The notes under the pieces are model-generated. The model had not been told where the DNA came from. It saw only the letters and a program-made list of their open reading frames with translations, and made no database searches. Positions 44,027-52,364 of a DNA stretch of 64,000 nt are shown piece after piece (positions within the stretch are counted from its first letter, which is position 1; each line of letters begins with the position of its first letter). The position numbers were made by a program, and so were the translations under genes. This DNA is from Vibrio sinus. Lineage in GTDB: Bacteria > Pseudomonadota > Gammaproteobacteria > Enterobacterales > Vibrionaceae. Location of the stretch: assembly GCF_023634645.1 (NCBI RefSeq), contig NZ_JAMKMR010000019.1, forward strand, positions 25,352 to 89,351, given 5' to 3'.

Positions 44027-46591
44027 ATGACGGACCTTGTATCTCACAACAAAACACCTAAATTTGCGTTATCACTTAGAGTGAAACTGGTTTTGGCTAT
44101 TGTTTCTGTTTTGCTCTTTTCTGTTGGACTCAATACCACCCTAAATTTCTTAAACTTCGAAAAACGTCTCATTGGCACGTCTGATTCAATCTATCAGACG
44201 GTTGTCGATGAGACGCATAATGACATTTCACAAGCCATCAGTTTGGGCTTGCCCTTATCCTCAATCAGCAATATTCAATCGATATTAGAAAGACGAACCA
44301 AGCTAGTTCAAGGCATTAATGAACTCAGTGTGGTCGATACAGATGGAAAAAGGCTGTTTGGCTCGGGAAGCCACTCTACAACTGGTGAACGGCTGTTATC
44401 CGTACCCATCAACAATACATTTGGTGTAAAGGTGGGTGAAATTCGCCTTTACTATTCAACATCCCGATTAGATCGCGTCATCAACAGCCTACTAAAAATC
44501 CAGCTTATTTATGCGGCGAGCTGGATATTGGTGTGCGTCGCCGTCGGTTTTATCTCTTTGAAGTTTTTACTTGATGGCTTATTAAACAAGGTAAAAAGCG
44601 CAAGCAACCACCTGTCAGATAGTACACAAGATGATGATTATTCAGCGCAATTAAACAGCGCACACAAGGCCATCACCGCCACTAAGTCTGACGGTAAATG
44701 GGCATTATTTAAATTCAGAAAATTTCCAATACTAATCATTGGTTTGGTTATTTTGCTGACTATCGTTGCCAACTTAGGCTCTTCGTATCAGTCAATCAAT
44801 ACATTTTCAAACGTATATCAGCAAAAACTGGAGCAAAAGTCTAACCTAATTGGTGACTCGCTCTCCATCATGATAGAACGACTTCTCAAACATGGCGTGC
44901 CCGTTAACCAGCTAAACGGACTCGATCAGGAATTTAAACACTATGTGCTTGGACACGACGACTTGGTTGCCATTTCACTAGAAAAAAATGGCAACAACCT
45001 TTACGACTACCAAGATAGTCATGCTGATACTTCCAATGATATCGGCCATGAAATCCCCATTGGCAAAAACACAGGCATTACTCTAAAACTGATCACTGAT
45101 AACAACATCATTATCCAGCTATTAAAAGACAGCTTTTTAGATATGATCACCGTGCTGGTCGCCTCAAGCTTGGTCGTGGCCGAAATCATTTTGTTCCTCT
45201 GCCACTTTATGATTCTTTCTCCATGGCAGCAGCTCAAACAATCCCTTATTTCGGTCAACAGAGACATTGTGAATTATCTGGTTAAAGTGACCTCTGGAGA
45301 CGAAATTGGTCGCCTGCTGAACAAGATAAATACGGCGGTTGTTTCACTTAATCCAAATAACCCCGTCCAATATATCGACAGGCGAGATTGCCGATTTATT
45401 CGACTGCCGTTGTTTCTTTTGGTATTCGCAGAAGCATCTTCACTGGCATTCTTCCCCAACTATGTGGCATCGTTAGATAACTCGAACAGCCTCATTCCAG
45501 AGCATCTGGTCACCAGCCTACCTATCTCACTCTTTATGCTTGTTTGGGCGGTGTCCTTGCCGTTTGCTGGCTATTGGTCAGATAAGGTTGGCCGACGGTT
45601 CTCGTTAATCGCAGGCGCATTAATTACCAGCTTTGGTTTGTTTGCTACGGCAATGACTTCCTCTCTCGAGCTCCTCCTACTGACAAGAGCGCTGACCGCT
45701 GTTGGTTACGGTATCGTCTTTATTTCTGCACAAGGCTATGTAACAGACGCAACCAACAACTCAAACAGAACCAAAGGCATGGCGACTTTCTTGTCCGCCT
45801 TTTTTTCTGGTTCATTATGTGGCGCAGCAATTGGAGGAATTATCGCGGACAAATTAGGCTACTCTGAAACGTTTTTGATGGCGTCGATGCTCGCACTCGC
45901 TAGTGCAGGCCTAGTTGCTATCTTTTTCGACAAGTCCAGTGTCAACAGCGCGAGTAAACCTGTTAAGTTACAAGACTTTAAAATTTTGCTAGGCAATAAA
46001 TACTTTGCGCTGATTACCTTCTTCAGTGCCATTCCTGCCAAAATCGTCCTAACTGGATTCCTTTACTATATTGTCCCGGTCTACTTAAAGTATTTAGGCG
46101 AAAGTAGTGCCGCTTCAGGCCGTATCATGATGGGCTATGGCTTAGCCATTATCATCATTTCTCCTCTCAGTGCCATGTTGGTCGATAAGTTCAGCAACAA
46201 GATAGCCTTCATCGTTTTCGGTGGCCTTCTCTCTGCTCTAGCAATGTTGAACTTTACGTTCTTCTCAGGCTCGTTTGGTATTTTGTTGATTGTCATTCTG
46301 ATTGGTATTGCACACGGTGTCAGTGTATCTCCGCAAATACCATTAGTTATGGAGCTATTACAAGATCAAGGTGTAGACAAAGGAAAAGTCATTGGCATTT
46401 TCAGGCTAACTGAACGAATAGGAAACGTTGCAGGGCCACTACTGGGAGGATTAGCACTGGGAATATTAGGCTACGACACAACCATTGTCGTGTTTGGTTT
46501 TGCCTTATTACTCAGCGCCTTCATTCTGTTTATTTTTTACTCCATTTTCTATAAAAAAGACAAACAGCGTAGTATTGAGGTGGTGTCATGA
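44027..46591 (+). CDS. Two-sensor/HAMP/MFS transporter fusion
   Basis: 854 aa, unusual architecture. TM1 (about 17-40) and TM2 (about 160-183) flank a periplasmic sensor of about 115 residues. TM3 (about 233-255) and TM4 (about 378-402) flank a second one. A HAMP-like segment follows (about 400-455, containing SGDEIGRLLNKINTAV). Residues from about 463 to 845 form a 12-segment major-facilitator domain with motif A GYWSDKVGRRFSL. There is no kinase, methyl-accepting or GGDEF output, so the transporter itself may be the output. It overlaps the next gene by 4 bp and lies inside the T6SS operon between clpV and fha. Confidence 0.78.
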   Translation: MTDLVSHNKTPKFALSLRVKLVLAIVSVLLFSVGLNTTLNFLNFEKRLIGTSDSIYQTVVDETHNDISQAISLGLPLSSISNIQSILERRTKLVQGINELSVVDTDGKRLFGSGSHSTTGERLLSVPINNTFGVKVGEIRLYYSTSRLDRVINSLLKIQLIYAASWILVCVAVGFISLKFLLDGLLNKVKSASNHLSDSTQDDDYSAQLNSAHKAITATKSDGKWALFKFRKFPILIIGLVILLTIVANLGSSYQSINTFSNVYQQKLEQKSNLIGDSLSIMIERLLKHGVPVNQLNGLDQEFKHYVLGHDDLVAISLEKNGNNLYDYQDSHADTSNDIGHEIPIGKNTGITLKLITDNNIIIQLLKDSFLDMITVLVASSLVVAEIILFLCHFMILSPWQQLKQSLISVNRDIVNYLVKVTSGDEIGRLLNKINTAVVSLNPNNPVQYIDRRDCRFIRLPLFLLVFAEASSLAFFPNYVASLDNSNSLIPEHLVTSLPISLFMLVWAVSLPFAGYWSDKVGRRFSLIAGALITSFGLFATAMTSSLELLLLTRALTAVGYGIVFISAQGYVTDATNNSNRTKGMATFLSAFFSGSLCGAAIGGIIADKLGYSETFLMASMLALASAGLVAIFFDKSSVNSASKPVKLQDFKILLGNKYFALITFFSAIPAKIVLTGFLYYIVPVYLKYLGESSAASGRIMMGYGLAIIIISPLSAMLVDKFSNKIAFIVFGGLLSALAMLNFTFFSGSFGILLIVILIGIAHGVSVSPQIPLVMELLQDQGVDKGKVIGIFRLTERIGNVAGPLLGGLALGILGYDTTIVVFGFALLLSAFILFIFYSIFYKKDKQRSIEVVS

Positions 46592-47607
46592 AATTAAATA
46601 AGTGGATATCCGCCCTACTCAGTTTCATTATATTCATCGTCCCGGTTGCAAACGCTCAACAAGCAACCTCTAATCAACCCGAAAAAAAACATGTGGTTAT
46701 GCTGCTTTGGCGAGGGGTTACCAACGCTGAGAAAGGCTTTATGGACTACCTTTCGGCAAGAGTAAACGTAGAATTTATTATCCTCAATGCGGACAGAAAC
46801 AAGGACAAACTAAAAGAATACATTCGCACAATCGATAGCTATCACCCAGATTTAATCTACACCTTTGGCACAACCATTAGTCGTGAATTACTTGGTACCT
46901 ACGAACATCCCTCAAAGTTTGAACAAACGCATGACATTCCAGTGGTCTTTAACGTCGTTACCGATCCCGTTGGTTCGAAGCTCATCCCAAAAACTGGCGA
47001 ACGCCATCGAGATTTTACTGGTGTCAGCCATATCGTCCCATTACCCGTGCAGTTCAAAGCAATCTCACAGCTAAAAGGTGTCAGGTCCATAGGCATCATC
47101 TACAACCCGCTCGAGCACAACTCGATTTTGACTGCAAAAAAAATGATGGCTCTGGCTAGTCAATTCAAAATGAACGTCTATCTCTATCCACTTGGGCTAA
47201 TCAAAAATCAACCTAACTTAGGCTCCTTGGATCATATCGTCACAAAAATGAAAGAGAATCATATTGATTTGGCTTACTTACCACCTGATTCTTATATCAT
47301 TGCTAACGGAAAAGCGGTAGTTCAAAAGCTACAAAGTGCCAACATTCCAACGTTTTCTGCAACAGAAACACCAATTCGCAAATACGATGCTTTATTTGGC
47401 GTGGTAAGTCGATACTATAATGCAGGACAGTTTGCTGCATATAAAGCTGAGCAAATACTCGATAACAAACGGAATGTTAGCAAAATCCCAATAGACTCTT
47501 TGAGTCAGTATTCTTACATCGTGAACATGGAGGCAGCGAAGCAACTTGACTATTACCCACCTGTGTCCATTTTGAAAATATCTGAACTTGTAGGAAATAA
47601 AAATTGA
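46588..47607 (+). CDS. Periplasmic ABC-type substrate-binding protein (TrpX-like family)
   Basis: 339 aa. The signal peptide ends at VPVANAQQ (about residue 24). The mature part resembles the ABC_sub_bind family: DLIYTFGTTISREL, IPVVFNVVTDPVGSKLI, FTGVSHIVPLPVQFKAI, SIGIIYNPLEHNS and IDLAYLPPDSYIIANGKAVV. These proteins bind amino acids or purine-like ligands. No permease or ATPase is adjacent. It overlaps the sensor-MFS gene by 4 bp and the next gene by 4 bp, so it probably works with them as a ligand-sensing module. Confidence 0.78.
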   Translation: MKLNKWISALLSFIIFIVPVANAQQATSNQPEKKHVVMLLWRGVTNAEKGFMDYLSARVNVEFIILNADRNKDKLKEYIRTIDSYHPDLIYTFGTTISRELLGTYEHPSKFEQTHDIPVVFNVVTDPVGSKLIPKTGERHRDFTGVSHIVPLPVQFKAISQLKGVRSIGIIYNPLEHNSILTAKKMMALASQFKMNVYLYPLGLIKNQPNLGSLDHIVTKMKENHIDLAYLPPDSYIIANGKAVVQKLQSANIPTFSATETPIRKYDALFGVVSRYYNAGQFAAYKAEQILDNKRNVSKIPIDSLSQYSYIVNMEAAKQLDYYPPVSILKISELVGNKN

Positions 47608-48338
47608 TGTTAAAGCAATTCATACTCTCTAAACATCATATCAGGGTAGTCACGTTAAGTATTCTATGTGTGACGGGCTCCGCTTTTGCTGAAACGGCAA
47701 GTGTGGGACCCGCTCGGCTATTGCTTACCACACAAAACTGGCCACCATATCAAGAGTATAAGAATGGCACCATGCAAGGCATTGCTCTTGATAGAGTTAA
47801 GTGCGCATTAAGTAAAATGGGACAGCCATATCAGATAACCATGACGAAATGGTCTGAAGCACAACTTAAAGTACACAGTGGCAACCAACACGGCTTTTTT
47901 GTCGCCACCCAAACCAAGGAAAGGGACGAATACGCCACACTTTCTCTGCCAATTGCAGAGCAGAAACTAGAATGGTACTTCGCTCCTGGGATAGAGCCAA
48001 ATGTGACTGAATTATCAAAGATAAACTTGAAATTTTCAGCCAAGTTCGGATCCAACAAGTGGTTTTGGCTAAAACGTCACGGATTTAACGTCGTAAAGCA
48101 ACCTCGTAATGCTAAAGTGTTATTGAAGTTGTTGAAAGATAGGGATATCGATGTGGCACTAGAGGATGAGCTTGTTTTTAACGAGGCGCTCAAACAAGCC
48201 TCACTGCCTCTCGATTATTTTAAACACAAAGTATTAAAGACCGAAAACATGGGCGTGTATTTCTCTAAACGCTTCTTAGAAAAGTATCCAGGTTTTCTGA
48301 AAAGCTTTAATGCCGCCATTTTAAAATGCGAGGGGTAA
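47604..48338 (+). CDS. Periplasmic solute-binding protein, family 3-like
   Basis: 244 aa. Signal peptide of about 30 residues ending at GSAFAET. The mature protein matches the bacterial extracellular solute-binding family 3 fold: LLLTTQNWPPYQEYKNGTMQGIALD (landmark), WSEAQLKVHSGNQHGFFVATQTKERDEYA (landmark), then VALEDELVFNEAL. It overlaps the previous gene by 4 bp, and fha follows 3 bp after its stop. No partner transporter is seen, so a sensing role is more likely than uptake. Confidence 0.78.
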   Translation: MMLKQFILSKHHIRVVTLSILCVTGSAFAETASVGPARLLLTTQNWPPYQEYKNGTMQGIALDRVKCALSKMGQPYQITMTKWSEAQLKVHSGNQHGFFVATQTKERDEYATLSLPIAEQKLEWYFAPGIEPNVTELSKINLKFSAKFGSNKWFWLKRHGFNVVKQPRNAKVLLKLLKDRDIDVALEDELVFNEALKQASLPLDYFKHKVLKTENMGVYFSKRFLEKYPGFLKSFNAAILKCEG

Positions 48339-48341
48339 GCG

Positions 48342-49313
48342 GTGTCGATAAGTGTTCACTTAATTTCTATACCTGAAGAAGAAGTAGTCGCTTCCCGAGT
48401 GATTTATTTGCCGGAAAGCGGTGGGAATTTTGGTCGTGCGCCATCTTGTGATATTGCTCTACCCGACCAAAGTAAGCGCATATCTCGCGTTCATGGCCAA
48501 ATAAAACTGACAGATAATGGTTACACCGTACAGCACACAAGCCCTAACCGGTCGATGCTGAACGACAAACCTCTGTTAAGAGACAAAGAATATCCACTTA
48601 ACGATGGTGATATTCTAAAGGTCGAGAATTACACCATATTGATCAGCACACTAGTCAACTCAAAAGCAAAGCCTAAACCACAGGAAGTACCAGACGAACC
48701 ATTTGCGCAAAATTTTACCCTAGAACTACAAGAAGATGAGACCGACTTTTTGGATACCAATGGATTTGATACTCAAGCTCAAACGAAATCAAGCTTTTCT
48801 CAAGATCACGTATTAAGTGATGACCCTTTCGAATCAGATCCATTTGAGGATATCGAGAAAAGCAAAATAGAACCCAACATTGAAGCTGAGCCCTTTGAGG
48901 ATATGCATTCTATGGACTCAAGCGGGCCATTTACCGCTCCTGAATCAGACTCAGAGTATTTGCCCGTTAATACCGTCGCGGCTCGCGGCACCTATTTACG
49001 CGAGTCCATAGATAAATTAATTACCATGGCGGAGAAAAATGAACAGTATTTACAAAACCCTCAGTTACAACATGAAGCTCTGTTTATCGCGTTAGAACAA
49101 ACCGTCGACGAATTTTTGGAGCACTTCGAACCAAGAAACCTCGAGAAGCAATTTAATGAGTATATCGGAGGGATATTTTCCAATAAAGACAAGAAATATT
49201 GGCGCATTTATCGGAAACACTTCAAACATCGACAAGAAAGTGGTGACTTTCAAAGACAATTTAAAGCGCTATTCATGGAAAACATGCAAAAACAAAGTAA
49301 GGAAAGTAAATGA
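48342..49313 (+). CDS. T6SS FHA-domain protein (TagH/Fha)
   Basis: 323 aa from a GTG start. The N-terminal FHA domain (about 20-105) has the phosphothreonine-binding residues in GRAPSCD and SKRISRVHGQI and the N-R-S turn in SPNRSMLND. A long acidic linker (about 110-220) with repeated DPFE and EPFED elements follows, then a helical C-terminal domain. Fha proteins are phosphorylated by PpkA-type kinases and switch the T6SS on; a kinase gene lies at the end of this operon. It overlaps tssJ by 4 bp. Confidence 0.88.
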   Translation: MSISVHLISIPEEEVVASRVIYLPESGGNFGRAPSCDIALPDQSKRISRVHGQIKLTDNGYTVQHTSPNRSMLNDKPLLRDKEYPLNDGDILKVENYTILISTLVNSKAKPKPQEVPDEPFAQNFTLELQEDETDFLDTNGFDTQAQTKSSFSQDHVLSDDPFESDPFEDIEKSKIEPNIEAEPFEDMHSMDSSGPFTAPESDSEYLPVNTVAARGTYLRESIDKLITMAEKNEQYLQNPQLQHEALFIALEQTVDEFLEHFEPRNLEKQFNEYIGGIFSNKDKKYWRIYRKHFKHRQESGDFQRQFKALFMENMQKQSKESK

Positions 49314-49792
49314 CAAAGTGGCTAGTATTGCTTTCAGTGTTACTTTACGGCTGCTCTTCAGATCCAACACCAGCCATTACAAAATATAAACTGGTGGTAA
49401 ACGCAGATGCTAGTATCAATCAATATCAAAATAACGTATCAAACCCTGTGGTCGTGAAGCTTTATCAGTTAAAAGATCAACAGGTTTTCAAACAACTAGC
49501 ATTTATTGATCTGTATAGTAATGACGTACAGTTGCTCGGTTCAAGTTTGGTCTCCAAACAAGTTTTACCCGTCGTCTTACCGAAAAGTAAGAAAGACATA
49601 GAACTCGATGTCAGCAAAGACACAAGATACATCGCGACTCTGGTTGAGTTTGCCAATTATCAAGATGGCCAGCCAAAAGCTGTCACGCTTGTGCCGACTC
49701 AGACTAAACAATATTTAGAACTGGATATAAAGGACAACAAATCAACGTTAAAAGTTGTGACACCAAAATCTAGTTGGTGGCAAATATTTTAA
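49310..49792 (+). CDS. tssJ: T6SS outer-membrane lipoprotein TssJ
   Basis: 160 aa. Lipoprotein signal with lipobox LLYGC (Cys15), followed by a transthyretin-like beta fold: LVVNADASINQYQNN, PVVVKLYQLKDQQVFKQL, FIDLYSNDVQLLGS. It anchors TssM to the outer membrane. The position after fha and before tssK is typical. Confidence 0.9.
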   Translation: MTKWLVLLSVLLYGCSSDPTPAITKYKLVVNADASINQYQNNVSNPVVVKLYQLKDQQVFKQLAFIDLYSNDVQLLGSSLVSKQVLPVVLPKSKKDIELDVSKDTRYIATLVEFANYQDGQPKAVTLVPTQTKQYLELDIKDNKSTLKVVTPKSSWWQIF

Positions 49793-49829
49793 GCCTAGTT
49801 GGCATAGGCGACGAACATAGGGAATTAAC

Positions 49830-51161
49830 GTGGACGCATATAAAAAAGTTGTTTGGCAAGAAGGTATGTTTATTGCCCCCCAACATTTTCAACAACAGGA
49901 TCGATATGTCCAAAATTATATCCGTCAAAATGTGGAAACGTTGGCGGGGTTTTCGCCATTTTATGGCATTACAGAACTGACTATTAATCACGACTTATTA
50001 AGAATAGGCAAACTTTCAATCTCGTCTTGTGCTGGCGTCTTCCCAGACGGCACCCATTTTGAACTCTCCAATGAGATTGCCATTGATATCCCACAGGGAA
50101 CCATTGAAACAGTCGCACACCTAGCGCTGCCTATTTCTCTTCAAGGCAACAATGATTACAGTGAAGACGAATCCGACCAAAGTCGCTATCTCACCCGAGG
50201 CATCAATGTTTTTGATACCTCAACTTCTGCGAACGCGAGCATCTCAATTGATGTTGCCCACCTTAACACCACTTTAAAATTAGATAACGATGACACTTCG
50301 GGTTTTACACTGATTCCTGTTGCCAAGATCCTAGAAAGCAGTGAGTCGGGAGACGTGGTATTAGACAGGGCTTTCATCCCTGCTTGCTTGCACTACGGCG
50401 CTTCGCAGTTTCTGACAGAGAGACTAAAAGAAATCCATGCGTTGACCAGCAATCGAGCGCAAAACCTATTGCAACGAATACGAGCGGGCCAAGGACAAAA
50501 AAGCGCCCAGTCTATGATGCAAGACTATCTATGGTTGCAAACACTCAACACATGGCTTCCGTGGTTTGATCTGACCATTGCTAACCCAAAGCTGCAAACA
50601 CATATTCTCTATGAGAAGCTAAGACAGTTTGAAGCCCAAGTGATGGCATTGACGCCCGCAATACCAGATCCAAGCCTGCCACTGCAATACCATCACTTAT
50701 ACAGCAGCTTTAATCCTCTATTCTCCAGCTTGCGTAATATGCTTACGTTGGTTCAACAGGACTCTGTTATTGAATTCCACTGGGATACCGCCCTATTTGA
50801 AAAACGTCGATTACTTAGAACCATCATTAAAGACCCAAGTAGCGTAGCAAATCGCCGCTTTGTCCTTAGTGTAAAATCCAATATCAGTAGTACTGAGCTC
50901 AACGAATTATTCCCAATTTCCGCCAAACTCAGTAGCAACTCTAGAATCGTTGAACTGGTAAGAAATTCACTGTCCGGGATCTCACTGACACCATTACCAT
51001 TGGCACCCAACGAACTAAAACCCATGCAGGGAGTCGCTTATTTCGAAGTCGATGCAAGTGATAGAAATTGGTTAGATATGCTTGAAACAAGGGATGCACT
51101 CGCGTTGCACGTTGACGCACGTATTTCAGAATTAGAAGTCGTTCTTTATGCGCTGAGATAA
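49830..51161 (+). CDS. tssK: T6SS baseplate protein TssK
   Basis: 443 aa from a GTG start (AGGGA 7 bp upstream). The signature VVWQEGMFIAPQHFQQQDRY at the N-terminus is that of TssK, which connects the baseplate wedges to TssL/TssM. Later stretches FNPLFSSLRNML and AYFEVDASDRNWLDMLETRDALALHV (landmark) also fit. The gap to tssL is 4 bp. Confidence 0.93.
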   Translation: MDAYKKVVWQEGMFIAPQHFQQQDRYVQNYIRQNVETLAGFSPFYGITELTINHDLLRIGKLSISSCAGVFPDGTHFELSNEIAIDIPQGTIETVAHLALPISLQGNNDYSEDESDQSRYLTRGINVFDTSTSANASISIDVAHLNTTLKLDNDDTSGFTLIPVAKILESSESGDVVLDRAFIPACLHYGASQFLTERLKEIHALTSNRAQNLLQRIRAGQGQKSAQSMMQDYLWLQTLNTWLPWFDLTIANPKLQTHILYEKLRQFEAQVMALTPAIPDPSLPLQYHHLYSSFNPLFSSLRNMLTLVQQDSVIEFHWDTALFEKRRLLRTIIKDPSSVANRRFVLSVKSNISSTELNELFPISAKLSSNSRIVELVRNSLSGISLTPLPLAPNELKPMQGVAYFEVDASDRNWLDMLETRDALALHVDARISELEVVLYALR

Positions 51162-51165
51162 AGTT

Positions 51166-52362
51166 ATGGATTACTTAGATGAAGCCACCCTGATCTGGGA
51201 TGAAAAAGAGGCTGATACAGACGAGCAACAACAGGCTTCTGGTAACTCTTCAAAAGCCAGAGTGAAGGTCTCCAGTGCTCAGGTCGAGTTTTTACGTCAC
51301 TTTGATAAAGCCGAAAATCAGCTGATCAATATTAGTGGCGAGTTGTTAGCGACGGTTCTGAAAATTTCGACCTTACCAGAGCCAGAAGATCTCGCTTCGC
51401 TTAGAAGCCGTTTGGTTGAAGATATCAACACGATTAAAGCCAAAGGAGCAAGCCTCACCTACCCTGTCGCTGTCATCGATAAGCTGTGTTTTCTTTATGC
51501 CGTTGTCATCGATGAATTTATCATTTATACCGAATGGGGAGAAAAACGCGGGTGGGAAAATAAAACTCTACTCAGCGATCTGTTTGGGATGCGAAATGGC
51601 GGCGAACTATTTTTCACTGTCGCGGAAAAAGCGGTAAGACAGCCCCATAAGCTGATAGACCTAATAGAGCTTATCTATTTGTTCATTAATGTCGGGTTTA
51701 AAGGGCAATATAGGGAAACTGGCAGCGAACAACTCAAATTGTTCGTCCATCAACTGGAACAAATCATCAGTCAGTATCGGCAGTCAGGTAGTATCTATTG
51801 CCATACCAAGGTGTCTTTACCTAAAACACGCAAACCCACTCGCAGAAAAAGAGCGTTTATGACGTCGCTGTTTTTCCTTATCCTTATTGCAACTTGTCTA
51901 GGCTTAACAAAATTCTGGTACACCAAAACTCTGCCGCAACGGGCGCGAGATTTCACTTTTCTGCCGCAGTTTAGTGAACGTTACGTTCTATCTGGACAAG
52001 TTAAAGACATTGTATTTATTAGTGAAGATTCTGATTTGGCTACCGCTCCAAAACGGGCAAGCAAAGTTGAGCTCGTGTCTCAAACACCGCCGAGCACCCT
52101 AGCCACCAGTAAATCGACCTGGTTTGTTCAACTTGCGACATTCTCTAATAAAAACAATGCTGAAAAATTTGTTTCAAAGCTCGCACCTTCGAAATACAAA
52201 ACAGAAATCTTGCCATATAAAAATTATTATCGAGTTATTGTTCGTACTAGTTCAGCAGACAACGCACGGACGGTAAAATCATGGTATCAAGATAATACCA
52301 ATATCAAACCAATTCTCGTTCGGGGTGATTCACCATCAAATAGCAAGGAAGAGTCTAAGTAA
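51166..52362 (+). CDS. tssL: T6SS inner-membrane protein TssL with C-terminal SPOR domain
   Basis: 398 aa. Cytoplasmic DotU-type domain (about 40-225: FLYAVVIDEFIIYTEWG, WENKTLLSDLFG, FFTVAEKA, LIELIYLFINVGFKGQYR), one TM at about 231-250, and a periplasmic SPOR-type domain from about 319 (WFVQLATFSNKNNAEKF) to 388. SPOR domains bind glycan strands stripped of peptides, so this TssL can anchor the membrane complex to peptidoglycan itself. Many TssL proteins lack such a domain and use TagL or an OmpA-like part instead. Confidence 0.9.
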   Translation: MDYLDEATLIWDEKEADTDEQQQASGNSSKARVKVSSAQVEFLRHFDKAENQLINISGELLATVLKISTLPEPEDLASLRSRLVEDINTIKAKGASLTYPVAVIDKLCFLYAVVIDEFIIYTEWGEKRGWENKTLLSDLFGMRNGGELFFTVAEKAVRQPHKLIDLIELIYLFINVGFKGQYRETGSEQLKLFVHQLEQIISQYRQSGSIYCHTKVSLPKTRKPTRRKRAFMTSLFFLILIATCLGLTKFWYTKTLPQRARDFTFLPQFSERYVLSGQVKDIVFISEDSDLATAPKRASKVELVSQTPPSTLATSKSTWFVQLATFSNKNNAEKFVSKLAPSKYKTEILPYKNYYRVIVRTSSADNARTVKSWYQDNTNIKPILVRGDSPSNSKEESK

Positions 52363-52364
52363 CT

